A stretch of 64,000 bases of DNA. Origin: SIG607 sp036307305 (lineage in GTDB: Bacteria > Bacillota > Clostridia > Oscillospirales > Acutalibacteraceae). Numbering within the stretch: the first letter of the stretch is position 1; the number at the start of each line of letters is the position of its first letter. The translations under genes were made by a program, and so were the position numbers. Location: assembly GCA_036307305.1 (NCBI GenBank), contig JAXJXV010000007.1:58157-122156 (forward strand). The letters run 5' to 3'. Shown here piece after piece: positions 34,826 to 42,834 of this stretch. The notes beneath the pieces were generated by a model that did not search any database, was not told the origin of the DNA, and saw only the letters and a list, made by a program, of their open reading frames with translations.

Positions 34826-36016
34826 TTAATTAGCTTCACCGTCTTTAGTAATACGGCTGTAAACGGCGTCGTTTATTGCTTTTTCTATTAAAGGCTCAAA
34901 ATCAAAAACGCTTTCTACCTGTTCACAGTCCTCTATTGTGGGACGGGTACGGGGATGCTTGGGAGTAAATACGGTACAGCAATCCTCGTATGGAAGAATT
35001 GAAGTTTCAAAAGCGTCTATTTTACGGGAAATGCTTATGATTTCTTCCTTGTCCATACCGATAAGAGGACGAAGAACGGGGATTTCCTTTGTTACGATAT
35101 CGGTAACTGCAAGGGCAGGGAGGGTCTGACTTGCAACCTGACCCAGACTTTCTCCTGTAATAAGCGCCTTACTGCCTGAGCTTATAGCCAGTCTTTCGGC
35201 AATTCGCATCATCATTCTTCTCATAATCAGAGTGAAATATTCTTCTTTGCAGTTGTCGGCAATAGCTTCCTGTATTTCGGTAAAGGGAACTATAGCAAGT
35301 CTTATATCACCGCTATAGGCGGCAACCTTACTTAACAGTGTTTTTACCTTTTTCTCAGCAAGAGGTCCTGTGTAGGGGGGACTTGCAAAGTGTACAGCGT
35401 TTAAAATGAGTCCGCGTTTTGCCATTCTGTATGCTGCTACAGGGCTGTCGATACCGCCTGATATAAGAACGGTTGCTTTACCGCCCGTGCCAACAGGCAA
35501 ACCGCCTGCGCCCTGAATTTGTCCTGCGTGGATATATGCGGCATAGTCTCTTATTTCAACCGACACGATTATATCAGGGTTATGAACGTCAACTTTGAGA
35601 TAAGGCATAGCTGAAAGAATTTTGCCGCCAACCTCACGGGAAATTTCGGGAGAACCTAAGGGAAAAGCTTTATCGCTTCTCTTGGCGATTACCTTAAAGG
35701 TTTTAGCATTACTAAGGGCAGGTCTTACGTAATCGGCAACAACCGATAAGATTTCGTCCATATCCTTATTAAGCGCGGCGCATCTGGAAAAAGCGGCGAT
35801 ACCGAATATTTTTTTAACCCTGTCACAAGCTTCTTCAAAATCAAAGTCGTCGTCAACAGGCTCGATATATATAGTTGACTGAGCGTGTTTTATGCTGACT
35901 TTACCAAGGTCGTGAAGCCTTCTTCTGATTGTTTTTACAAGCATACTCTCAAAGGTGTTGCGGTTAAGTCCTTTAAGAACAAGCTCACCGTTTTTTATAA
36001 GTATTATTTCTTTCAT
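34826..36016 (-). CDS. thiI: tRNA 4-thiouridine synthetase ThiI
   Basis: A 396-residue enzyme that adenylates U8 of tRNA for sulfur insertion and can also serve thiamine synthesis. It has an N-terminal ferredoxin-like/THUMP region (about 1-165, with YAAYIHAGQIQGAGGLPVGTGGK near its end), then the PP-loop VLISGGIDSPVAAYRMAKRG (about 181-200) and GESLGQVASQTLPAL. The C-terminal rhodanese domain of the E. coli enzyme is absent, as in most Firmicutes. A Cys pair lies in YEDCCTVF. It overlaps the cysteine desulfurase by one base; in Bacillus the adjacent NifZ desulfurase gives sulfur directly to ThiI, and the same is likely here. Confidence 0.94.
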   Translation of the reverse strand: MKEIILIKNGELVLKGLNRNTFESMLVKTIRRRLHDLGKVSIKHAQSTIYIEPVDDDFDFEEACDRVKKIFGIAAFSRCAALNKDMDEILSVVADYVRPALSNAKTFKVIAKRSDKAFPLGSPEISREVGGKILSAMPYLKVDVHNPDIIVSVEIRDYAAYIHAGQIQGAGGLPVGTGGKATVLISGGIDSPVAAYRMAKRGLILNAVHFASPPYTGPLAEKKVKTLLSKVAAYSGDIRLAIVPFTEIQEAIADNCKEEYFTLIMRRMMMRIAERLAISSGSKALITGESLGQVASQTLPALAVTDIVTKEIPVLRPLIGMDKEEIISISRKIDAFETSILPYEDCCTVFTPKHPRTRPTIEDCEQVESVFDFEPLIEKAINDAVYSRITKDGEAN

Positions 36017-37152
36017 TATTTAAACCTTCTCATTTTTGATGTGATTTCCCGTATTGCCTCTGCAAGACTGTCTATATCCTCTTTTGTAGTTTCTCTTGAA
36101 AAGCTGATACGAAGTGCGCTGTCAATAAGGGAAGCGTTGACGCCGATTTCCTTTAAAACGTAGCTTCTGTGTCCCTTAGAACAGGCGCTGCCCTTTGAAA
36201 TGAAAATATTTTTTGAAGAAAGAGCGTTAAGCATAGGCTCTGATTTATAACCGTCAACAGAAATATTAAGTATACAGGGAATTGCGTTTTCGGGGGAATT
36301 AAACTTAATGCACTCAATTTCTGAGAGCCTTACTTTCGCGTAGGCGTTTAACTCTTCCCATTTTGAAAGCTGTTCCTTTAAATCGGGTAGGGCGTCAACG
36401 GCAGCACCCATACCTGCAATTAAAGGTACACACTCGGTGCCTGAACGCAGTCCGTTTTCCTGACCTCCGCCGAAAATAAGCGGTGTAATATGGACTTTAG
36501 CAGATTTATACAGAAAGCCGATACCCTTTGAAGCGTGGATTTTATGACCGCTTGCAGATAACAAATCCACACCCAAAGAAGAAACCCTGATTGGTATTTT
36601 ACCAAAGCCCTGTACTGCATCGCAGTGTAAAAGCGCGGGTGACCCCTTTTGCTTTATAATTTCAGAAACACGCTTTATATTCTGAATAGAACCAATCTCG
36701 TTATTGACGAGCATAACAGACACCAGTATGGTGTTTTTATCGATAGCATTTATGAAAGCTTCGTCGGGTACGACGCCGTTTTTGTCGGGGGAGAGAAGCA
36801 CAATTTCAAAACCGTCCTCCCCAAGCTTATTTAAAGCTTCAAGGACGGAAGGATGCTCAATAGTCGTGGAAACGATTTTTTTGCCCGTTTTCTTTTTAGC
36901 GTTTGCAGTACCGAAAAGAGCAAGGTTATTAGCTTCGCTTCCGCAGGAAGTAAAGAAAATTTCATTTTCATTTACCCCTATATGACGGGCGATGGTTTTT
37001 CTTGCCCACTGCACCTCCTCCATAGCTTCAATACCCAAATAGTAAGAGGAAGAAGGGTTACCCCAATTTTCAGTAAGACAACGATTTATTTTATTTACAG
37101 CCTCTTTGCAAGGCATTGTAGTGGCGCTGTTATCCAGATAAACGGTTCTCAA
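36016..37152 (-). CDS. Cysteine desulfurase, NifS/IscS family
   Basis: A 378-residue PLP enzyme that takes sulfur from cysteine and holds it as a persulfide. It opens with YLDNSATTMP, has the PLP lysine in SASGHKIHASKGIGFLY (about residue 200), and the sulfur-carrying cysteine in ISKGSACSKGHRSYVL (about residue 320). The loop is the short, group II-like type of NifZ/IscS relatives in Firmicutes. The start is TTG, eight bases after GGAGG. It is the first gene of the minus-strand operon and directly precedes thiI, so it is probably the dedicated sulfur donor for tRNA thiolation. Confidence 0.92.
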   Translation of the reverse strand: MRTVYLDNSATTMPCKEAVNKINRCLTENWGNPSSSYYLGIEAMEEVQWARKTIARHIGVNENEIFFTSCGSEANNLALFGTANAKKKTGKKIVSTTIEHPSVLEALNKLGEDGFEIVLLSPDKNGVVPDEAFINAIDKNTILVSVMLVNNEIGSIQNIKRVSEIIKQKGSPALLHCDAVQGFGKIPIRVSSLGVDLLSASGHKIHASKGIGFLYKSAKVHITPLIFGGGQENGLRSGTECVPLIAGMGAAVDALPDLKEQLSKWEELNAYAKVRLSEIECIKFNSPENAIPCILNISVDGYKSEPMLNALSSKNIFISKGSACSKGHRSYVLKEIGVNASLIDSALRISFSRETTKEDIDSLAEAIREITSKMRRFK

Positions 37153-37203
37153 ATAAAAACCTCCAAAAGAGCATAATAATACATTTTATTTCATACATAA
37201 CTC

Positions 37204-37232
37204 ATTATATTATATATTCATATAATAAGCAA
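37204..37232 (-). promoter_or_regulatory. SigA-type promoter for the desulfurase-thiI-cinA operon
   Basis: On the minus strand TTGCTT (37227-37232) and TATAAT (37204-37209) are spaced by 17 bases in an AT-rich region. Confidence 0.6.
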
Positions 37233-37267
37233 GTTTTTTGTGCGCAAAAAAATATAAAAAATAATGC

Positions 37268-37296
37268 TTGATTTTTTTTGCACTTTGATGTATAAT
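37268..37296 (+). promoter_or_regulatory. SigA-type promoter for rplS
   Basis: TTGATT (37268-37273) and a perfect TATAAT (37291-37296) are separated by 17 bases. Confidence 0.75.
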
Positions 37297-37302
37297 ACTA
37301 AG

Positions 37303-37425
37303 GCATTTGATTTCACCTACTCCTTTTAGGTGGGTTTGATGCCGAATAGTTCGACATTAAAGCGGGTGGTCCTCTGTCAAGGAAATAGGTCCTTGGGTAT
37401 GAACGTCTGAATAAATTAGGAGGAA
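37303..37425 (+). promoter_or_regulatory. Structured leader of rplS, L19-leader-like
   Basis: A leader of about 125 nucleotides with several hairpins: CACCTA (37314-37319) pairs with TAGGTG (37327-37332), and further stems surround GATGCCGAATAGTTCG and GTGGTCCTCTGTC. Firmicutes rplS is commonly preceded by the conserved L19 leader RNA; the match here is by position and general form, not by a covariance search. Confidence 0.55.
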
Positions 37426-37431
37426 AATAAA

Positions 37432-37776
37432 ATGGACGCTATTAAGAAGTTGACTGAAGAATGTATGAAAAAAGACGCTCCCGAAATCAATATCGGTAGC
37501 ACCGTAAAGGTTCACGTTCGCATTAAGGAAGGCGAACGCGAGAGAATTCAGCTTTTCGAAGGAACCGTTATCGCAAAGAACAACAGCGGTATTGCTGAAA
37601 CCTTTACCGTACGCCGCGTATCCTACGGTGTAGGTGTTGAGCGTGTATTCCCCGTACATTCTCCTAACGTAGCTAAAGTAGAGCTCGTAAGAAACGGCCG
37701 TGTTCGCAGAGCTAAGCTTTATTATCTCCGTGATAGAGTTGGTAAGGCTGCTAAGGTTAAAGAATTAATCGGCTAA
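37432..37776 (+). CDS. rplS: 50S ribosomal protein L19
   Basis: A 114-residue large-subunit ribosomal protein at the subunit interface. The sequence shows the family's GSTVKVHVRIKEGERERIQLFEGTVIA pattern (about 23-49), ETFTVRRVSYGVGVERVFP-HSP (about 61-83) and the end LRDRVGKAAKVKE. Length is normal. AGGAGG lies six to seven bases before ATG. It is transcribed from its own promoter through the structured leader and ends at a hairpin; some read-through into lepB is likely. Confidence 0.97.
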   Translation: MDAIKKLTEECMKKDAPEINIGSTVKVHVRIKEGERERIQLFEGTVIAKNNSGIAETFTVRRVSYGVGVERVFPVHSPNVAKVELVRNGRVRRAKLYYLRDRVGKAAKVKELIG

Positions 37777-37798
37777 TAGTTAATCTGACAATGAGGGA

Positions 37799-37826
37799 GG
37801 AGGCAACGGGTGTTGTCTCCTTTTTT
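37799..37826 (+). terminator. Intrinsic terminator after rplS
   Basis: A 9-bp stem GGAGGCAAC/GTTGTCTCC with one wobble pair is followed by six T residues. Confidence 0.75.
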
Positions 37827-37852
37827 CGTTATTTTTAAAAGAAGGTGTTAAT

Positions 37853-38437
37853 GTGACCGAGAAACAGGCGGATTTTCAGGTAGCTAACGATAAAAAACGC
37901 GTTAAAGATATATTCGACTGGGTAGAGGTTGTACTCAGCGCAATGCTTGCAGTTGTTATAATTTTTACCTTGCTTTTCCGTGTTGCTACAATAGTTGGCG
38001 AGTCAATGGAAAATACTTTTTTTGAAAATCAAAAGGTAATTATCTCTAACTGCTTTTATACTCCTAAGGCAGGGGACGTAGTCGTTGTGTCAAGAAATGC
38101 GGATAATAATTCCGTACTTGACAACGAGCAGGGTCCCATTATAAAAAGAGTTATTGCTACAGAGGGTCAGCAGGTCAATATTGATTTCAAAAGCGGTATA
38201 GTGTACGTTGACGGTATAGCTCTCGATGAGCCTTATACCAAAACTCCTACAAATCTTAAATATGATATAGAATTTCCTGTATATGTGCCTGAAGGACACA
38301 TTTTCTGTCTTGGAGATAACCGTAACGATTCTCTTGACAGTCGTTCAAGCAGAATTGGTATGATTGATACCCGTTACGTATTGGGTAAAGTAACCTTCAG
38401 AATTTTACCCTTCGATGCATTCGGAAAGGTTGAATAG
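37853..38437 (+). CDS. lepB: Signal peptidase I
   Basis: A 194-residue type I signal peptidase that releases exported proteins from the membrane. One N-terminal TM helix (about 24-46) anchors the catalytic domain outside. The nucleophile Ser51 is in IVGESMENTF, the general base Lys98 in IIKRVIATEGQ, and the later GDNRNDSLDSR box (about 159-169) is complete. The GTG start lies five bases after GAAGGTG. It directly precedes rbgA, rnhB and yraN in a tight run, an arrangement common in Clostridia after rplS. Confidence 0.93.
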   Translation: MTEKQADFQVANDKKRVKDIFDWVEVVLSAMLAVVIIFTLLFRVATIVGESMENTFFENQKVIISNCFYTPKAGDVVVVSRNADNNSVLDNEQGPIIKRVIATEGQQVNIDFKSGIVYVDGIALDEPYTKTPTNLKYDIEFPVYVPEGHIFCLGDNRNDSLDSRSSRIGMIDTRYVLGKVTFRILPFDAFGKVE

Positions 38438-38438
38438 T

Positions 38439-39293
38439 ATGAGCGAAGCACAATATATACAGTGGTTTCCGGGGCATATGACAAAAACTCGTCGGCAGAT
38501 GGAAAAGGAATTATCCCTCGTAGATGCCGTTGCAGAAATTGTTGATGCCCGTATTCCTGCTTCGAGCCGAAATCCCGATATACCAAAGCTCCTTGGAAAA
38601 AAGCCTATGCTTGTCATTCTTAACAAATGTGATATGGCAGACAGTGCTGCAACTGCGCAGTGGATAAAATGGTTCGAAGAACAAAATATAAATGCAATCG
38701 CTGTTGACTGTCGTACAGGCAAAGGACTTAATCAGTTCGTTCCTAAGGTAAAGGAAATGCTTAGCCAAAAAATTGATGCAAATAAAGCCAAGGGAATGGA
38801 GGGTAAGCCTTTAAGACTTATGGTTGTAGGTATACCCAACGTTGGTAAATCTACCTTTATTAACAAGGTGTCTGGTGTGAATAAAGCTAAGGCAGAAAAC
38901 CGCCCCGGTGTAACAAGAGGCAATCAGTGGTTTACTGTTGATAAACAGCTTGAATTACTTGATACCCCAGGTGTACTCTGGCCGAAGTTTGAAGATATGA
39001 ATATAGGTGAAAGACTTGCCTTTACAGGAGCTGTAAAGGATAATGTTGTAGATATAGAATTACTTGCTATGAGATTGCTTGAAAATCTTATGGCTTCCTA
39101 TAAGGAGTTACTGTTTGCCCGTTACGGTGAGCTTGATGAAAGTCTTGATTCCTACGAGCTTTTGTGCGCTCTTGCCAAAAAGCGTGGAATGGTAGTGCGT
39201 GGGGGAGAGTGTGATACTTTAAGGGCGGCAAATATGCTTCTTGAAGAATTCCGCAACTGTAAAATAGGTAAAATAACTCTTGAAAGGGTGTAA
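38439..39293 (+). CDS. rbgA: Ribosome biogenesis GTPase RbgA (YlqF)
   Basis: A 284-residue circularly permuted GTPase needed for late assembly of the 50S subunit. It begins with the conserved IQWFPGHMTKTRRQM. The G motifs come in permuted order: G4 NKCDM (about 67-71), then G1 GIPNVGKST (about 128-136) and G3 DTPGVLWPK (about 173-181). The C-terminal domain after about 190 carries the ALAKKRGMVVRGGE-DTLRAAN helix. The frame continues upstream into lepB, but the M at 38439 is two bases after the lepB stop and matches the family start. It is followed three bases later by rnhB. Confidence 0.94.
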   Translation: MSEAQYIQWFPGHMTKTRRQMEKELSLVDAVAEIVDARIPASSRNPDIPKLLGKKPMLVILNKCDMADSAATAQWIKWFEEQNINAIAVDCRTGKGLNQFVPKVKEMLSQKIDANKAKGMEGKPLRLMVVGIPNVGKSTFINKVSGVNKAKAENRPGVTRGNQWFTVDKQLELLDTPGVLWPKFEDMNIGERLAFTGAVKDNVVDIELLAMRLLENLMASYKELLFARYGELDESLDSYELLCALAKKRGMVVRGGECDTLRAANMLLEEFRNCKIGKITLERV

Positions 39294-39296
39294 TTT

Positions 39297-39896
39297 ATGC
39301 CTGATTATTCTTTTGAAATTGCCGCGCAGCAAAAAGGATTTAGTCTTGTTTGCGGCGTGGATGAAGCTGGTAGAGGACCACTTGCGGGACCTGTTTGCGC
39401 TGCTGCCGTTATACTTCCCCAAGGACTTATTATTGAAGGTCTTGACGACTCTAAAAAGCTTACCGAAAAAAAGAGAGAGGCTCTTTTTGACGTTATAAAG
39501 GAGAATGCCGTTGCTTACGGTATTGCTTTTGCTGATGTAGATGAAATTGAAGAGCATAATATATTAGGGGCTACTTATATTGCGATGTTCAGAGCTGTTG
39601 AGGCTTTGAATATAAAACCCGATTACGTGCTTATTGACGGCAACCGTTATCCGCCGCAGCTTGATATTAAAGGTGAAACGGTGGTTAAGGGTGACAGCAA
39701 AAGTATGTCTATTGCCGCCGCCAGTATTCTCGCTAAGGTGACAAGGGACAGGCTGTTACTTCAGTATGCAGAAAAATATCCACAGTACAGCTTTGAAAAG
39801 CATAAGGGCTATGGGACTAAGGCACATATAGAGGCAATAAAAAAGTACGGAATAACCGAAATTCACCGTCCGTCTTTTCTTAAAAAACTGTTATGA
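39297..39896 (+). CDS. rnhB: Ribonuclease HII
   Basis: A 199-residue endonuclease that cuts RNA in RNA-DNA hybrids and removes misincorporated ribonucleotides. The active site motif GVDEAGRGPLAGPV (about 17-30) supplies Asp and Glu. DDSKKLTEKKRE (about 47-58), VLIDGNRYP and the GDSKSMSIAAASILAKVTRD block (about 129-148) follow, ending with EKHKGYGTKAH. All are typical of class HII. Its last four bases overlap yraN (ATGA). Length is normal. Confidence 0.95.
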   Translation: MPDYSFEIAAQQKGFSLVCGVDEAGRGPLAGPVCAAAVILPQGLIIEGLDDSKKLTEKKREALFDVIKENAVAYGIAFADVDEIEEHNILGATYIAMFRAVEALNIKPDYVLIDGNRYPPQLDIKGETVVKGDSKSMSIAAASILAKVTRDRLLLQYAEKYPQYSFEKHKGYGTKAHIEAIKKYGITEIHRPSFLKKLL

Positions 39897-40258
39897 GTGA
39901 CAGCTTTGGATTAGGAAAAAAGGGCGAAGAAATAACGGCGGATTTTCTCAAAAAGCACGGCTTTATAATTTTCAAACAAAACTATCACAGCCGCTTTGGA
40001 GAAATTGATATAATTGCGGAAAAAGGTGATTTGCTTCTGTTTGTAGAAGTGAAGACAAGATTTGCCGATAATATGGTTTCACCTGCTGATGCAGTTGATT
40101 TCCGTAAAAGACAGAGAATGAGACTTACTGCAAAAACCTTTCTTAACAAAACGTTCATTGATTATAAATGCCGTTACGACGTTAGCGAGGTAACCGTAAG
40201 AATTGAGGACGGAGAGTATAAATATTCTCTAAACTATATTAAAAATGCTTTTGAATAA
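39893..40258 (+). CDS. YraN family protein (UPF0102)
   Basis: A 121-residue protein of the UPF0102/YraN family, which has a restriction-endonuclease-like fold similar to archaeal Holliday junction resolvases. The signature LGKKGEEITADFLKKHGFIIFKQNYHSRFGEIDIIAEKGDLLLFVEVKTR (described in outline, about 5-57) includes the G-E-I-D and E-V-K-T nuclease motifs. No function is firmly established. It is translationally coupled to rnhB, as in many Firmicutes. Confidence 0.9.
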   Translation: MSDSFGLGKKGEEITADFLKKHGFIIFKQNYHSRFGEIDIIAEKGDLLLFVEVKTRFADNMVSPADAVDFRKRQRMRLTAKTFLNKTFIDYKCRYDVSEVTVRIEDGEYKYSLNYIKNAFE

Positions 40259-40261
40259 AAG

Positions 40262-40293
40262 AAAACCACCCGTAAGGGCGGCTTCCTTTTTGG
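40262..40293 (+). terminator. Possible weak terminator after yraN
   Basis: An imperfect stem around CCACCC/GGGCGG with one mismatch and a short T run. It also overlaps the end of the convergent DUF1540 gene. Confidence 0.4.
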
Positions 40294-40458
40294 TTAATCC
40301 TTTGCTCTGAATGTGGTACAGGCTGTTTCTGAGCAGTTACAAGCGCTTTTGTAACCCACCTGAATTTTACCTGCGGTACATCTGTCACCTGTTGTGTGGT
40401 GGATGCAGTGTGAAGCATCGCAAAGAATTCCGTCTACGATTTTTTCGTTGTTTGCATT
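40294..40458 (-). CDS. Small Cys-rich DUF1540 protein
   Basis: A 54-residue Cys-rich protein that fits the DUF1540 pattern: CDASHC, then CTAGKIQVG, then CNCSETACTTF. The six spaced Cys residues suggest a small metal-binding fold; no function is known. In the other members the first motif follows a short V-D/K-G-I/V-x-C lead, as here (IVDGILC). The start is uncertain: the best ribosome binding site (AAAGGA) serves ATG 40465, which is out of frame by one base because of a run of seven A residues, whereas the in-frame ATG 40458 lies 17 bases from that site. No neighbour on the same strand is close. Confidence 0.7.
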   Translation of the reverse strand, partial: NANNEKIVDGILCDASHCIHHTTGDRCTAGKIQVGYKSACNCSETACTTFRAKD

Positions 40459-40548
40459 TTCCATAATATCAATTCCTTTCAGACCCTGCGGTCATTATTA
40501 TTATTCCCATAATGAAAAAACTATCCTAAAAGAAAAGGAGGGAATTTT

Positions 40549-41238
40549 TTGAAAATTTTCGGAATTTCGGATTTGCATCTATCCTTTGAAACCGATAAAC
40601 CTATGGACGTTTTTTACGGTTGGCAAAATCATACGGACAGAATAAAGGCTAATTGGACGCGTCTTGTCAGTGACGAGGATATAGTTGTATTACCCGGTGA
40701 TTTGTCCTGGGCGTTAAAGCTTAGCGAAGCAAAAAAAGATTTTCAGTTTATTGATTCTCTCCCTGGAAAAAAACTGCTTATAAAGGGTAATCACGATTTA
40801 TGGTGGTCTACCGCTAAAAAAACGTATGAATTTTTTTCTGAAAATGAAATTAAAACGGTAGATATAGTTTTTAATTCAATGTATAAAGCGGGGAAGTATG
40901 CCGTATGCGGAAGCAGAGGTTGGCTGTTTGAAAAGCAAGAGGACAAGACGATTGCTTTAAGAGAGGCAGGAAGACTTAAGACTTCTATTGAGGCGGCTGT
41001 AAAAGAAAATCTTACACCAATAGTATTTATGCATTATCCGCCTGTTTACGCTCAGCAGGTAACCCAGCCAATAATCGACGTGCTTAAAGAGTATTCTGTG
41101 AAAAAAGTTTATCACGGGCATATCCACGGAAGCGGTGTGAATACCTGTATCAAGGAATTTGAAGGTATTTCTTTCAAACTTTTGTCCTGTGATTGCATAG
41201 ATTTTACCCCATATTTTATACAAGATGTAGAAAAGTGA
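40549..41238 (+). CDS. Metallophosphoesterase
   Basis: A 229-residue calcineurin-like phosphoesterase of unknown substrate. The metal-binding blocks are in the expected order: GISDLHLSF (about 4-12), LPGDLSWA (about 50-57), IKGNHDLWW (about 80-88), FMHYPPVY (about 160-167) and YHGHIHGSG (about 189-197). No signal peptide is present, so it acts in the cytoplasm. The TTG start is five to six bases after AGGAGGGAA. It stands between the DUF1540 gene and trigger factor and seems to be separately transcribed. Confidence 0.88.
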   Translation: MKIFGISDLHLSFETDKPMDVFYGWQNHTDRIKANWTRLVSDEDIVVLPGDLSWALKLSEAKKDFQFIDSLPGKKLLIKGNHDLWWSTAKKTYEFFSENEIKTVDIVFNSMYKAGKYAVCGSRGWLFEKQEDKTIALREAGRLKTSIEAAVKENLTPIVFMHYPPVYAQQVTQPIIDVLKEYSVKKVYHGHIHGSGVNTCIKEFEGISFKLLSCDCIDFTPYFIQDVEK

Positions 41239-41267
41239 AAATATTATAATTTTTTTCCAAATAAATG

Positions 41268-41296
41268 TAGAAATTTTGAAAAATATATGCTATAGT
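41268..41296 (+). promoter_or_regulatory. Probable promoter for tig
   Basis: TAGAAA (41268-41273) and TATAGT (41291-41296) are separated by 17 bases; boxes are weaker than others in this window. Confidence 0.45.
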
Positions 41297-41327
41297 ATAT
41301 GTTGATAAATTTTGCGGAGGTATTTCC

Positions 41328-42782
41328 ATGAGTTTAAAAAATGCAAAAAAAGTTGATACTAACCGTTATGAGTTAGAGGTAGTAATCGACGGAGAAAAAT
41401 TCAGAGAGGCTCTTACAGGCGTTATGCGTCGCGAGAGCAAAAAAATTACAGTCCCCGGTTTCCGTAAGGGTAAGGCACCAATTAGCTTTATTGAAAAGTA
41501 TTATGGCGCCGAGGCTTTCTTCGAGGAAACTCTTAACACCCTTTACGGCGCTGCTCTTGAAGAAGCCGCTAATGAAGCAGGTGTTGAGATTGTTGATGAT
41601 AAAATGGACTTTGACCTTGTGTCCATCAGCAAAGAGGACGGCGTTGACTTTAAGGTAACCCTTACCGTTGTTCCCGAAATTGAAATCGGCGAATATAAGG
41701 GTCTTAGTCAGGAACGCGTAAAGGTAAGCGTATCTGCCGCTGAGGTTAACGAGGCTGTTAAGTCTATGGCTGAAAGAAACGCCCGTATGGTAGCTGTTGA
41801 AGACAGAGCTGCTCAGAAGGACGACACCACCGTTATTGACTTTGAAGGATTTGTTGACGGCACTGCTTTTGAAGGCGGTAAGGGCGAAGCTTATACTTTA
41901 GTTCTCGGTTCCGGTCAGTTTATCCCTGGTTTTGAAGACCAGATAATCGGTCACAACGTTGGCGATGAGTTCGACGTTAACGTTACTTTCCCTGCTGAGT
42001 ATCAGGCTGCTGACCTTGCAGGTAAAGAGGCTGTATTTAAGGTTAAGCTTCACGAAATCAAGAAGCGTGAGCTTCCTGAAATTGATGATGAGTTTGCTAA
42101 GGATGTCAGCGAATTCGATACCCTTAAGGAGCTTAAGGCTGACCTTAAGAAGAAGGCTCTCGAAAGAAAGCAGAAGGCTGCTGAGGATGAGATGGAAACA
42201 AAGCTTCTTGACCAGATTATTGAGTCTATCAAGGGTGAGATTCCTGAGGCTATGTTTGAAAACAGAGTTAAGCAGAATCTTCAGGACCTCGATTACCGTT
42301 TGCAGTCTCAGGGTATGAGCCTTGAAAATTACATCAAGTACACAGGCGCTACTATTGAGGAGATTTCCAAAACTTATCGTCCTCAGGCTGAAAAGCAGGT
42401 TAAAATGCGTCTTGCTCTTGAAAAGATTGTTAAGCTTGAAAACATCACAGTTGAAGACAGCGACGTAGATAAGAAGTATGAGGAAATGGCAGAGCAGTAT
42501 TCAATTCCTGTAGAGCAGGTTAAGGCTGCCGTTGGCGCTGCTGAGCTTAAGAAGGATATTGCTGTAGAAAAGGCTCTTGACCTTGTTAAGTCTACTGCTG
42601 TTATCACCGAAGCTGAGGCTGCTCCTAAGGAGGAGAAAAAACCTGCCGCTAAGAAGACAACCTCTACAGCCAAGAAAACTGCCGAGGCTAAGAAGGATGA
42701 GGGCGAAGCTGAGAAGAAGCCTGCTGCAAAGAAGACTACTTCTACCGCTAAGAAACCCGCTGCAAAGAAAACAGAGGAATAA
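41328..42782 (+). CDS. tig: Trigger factor with a Lys/Ala-rich C-terminal extension
   Basis: A 484-residue ribosome-associated chaperone and prolyl isomerase. The ribosome-binding signature GFRKGKAP lies at about 44-51 in the N-terminal domain. An FKBP domain covers about 155-245 (DTTVIDFEGFVDGTAFEGG, LGSGQFIPGFEDQIIG), and the SurA-like helical arms run to about 430. Unlike standard trigger factors (about 430 residues), the last 50 residues form a basic Ala/Lys/Thr-rich tail with two copies of KKPAAKKTTSTAKK, resembling the C-terminal tail of histone H1. It starts the tig-clpP-clpX cluster, an order widely conserved in bacteria. Confidence 0.95.
   Translation: MSLKNAKKVDTNRYELEVVIDGEKFREALTGVMRRESKKITVPGFRKGKAPISFIEKYYGAEAFFEETLNTLYGAALEEAANEAGVEIVDDKMDFDLVSISKEDGVDFKVTLTVVPEIEIGEYKGLSQERVKVSVSAAEVNEAVKSMAERNARMVAVEDRAAQKDDTTVIDFEGFVDGTAFEGGKGEAYTLVLGSGQFIPGFEDQIIGHNVGDEFDVNVTFPAEYQAADLAGKEAVFKVKLHEIKKRELPEIDDEFAKDVSEFDTLKELKADLKKKALERKQKAAEDEMETKLLDQIIESIKGEIPEAMFENRVKQNLQDLDYRLQSQGMSLENYIKYTGATIEEISKTYRPQAEKQVKMRLALEKIVKLENITVEDSDVDKKYEEMAEQYSIPVEQVKAAVGAAELKKDIAVEKALDLVKSTAVITEAEAAPKEEKKPAAKKTTSTAKKTAEAKKDEGEAEKKPAAKKTTSTAKKPAAKKTEE
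42634..42777 (+). repeat. Imperfect coding repeat for the Lys/Ala tail of trigger factor
   Basis: Two units encoding KKPAAKKTTSTAKK, separated by a TAEAKKDEGEAE spacer, and a final partial KKPAAKKT unit. The units differ at synonymous positions, so they are not a recent copy. Confidence 0.85.
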
Positions 42783-42834
42783 TCTGTTTATAAATTTTCG
42801 GATTTGTGCATAATCTTTAAACGGAGGTATTGTT

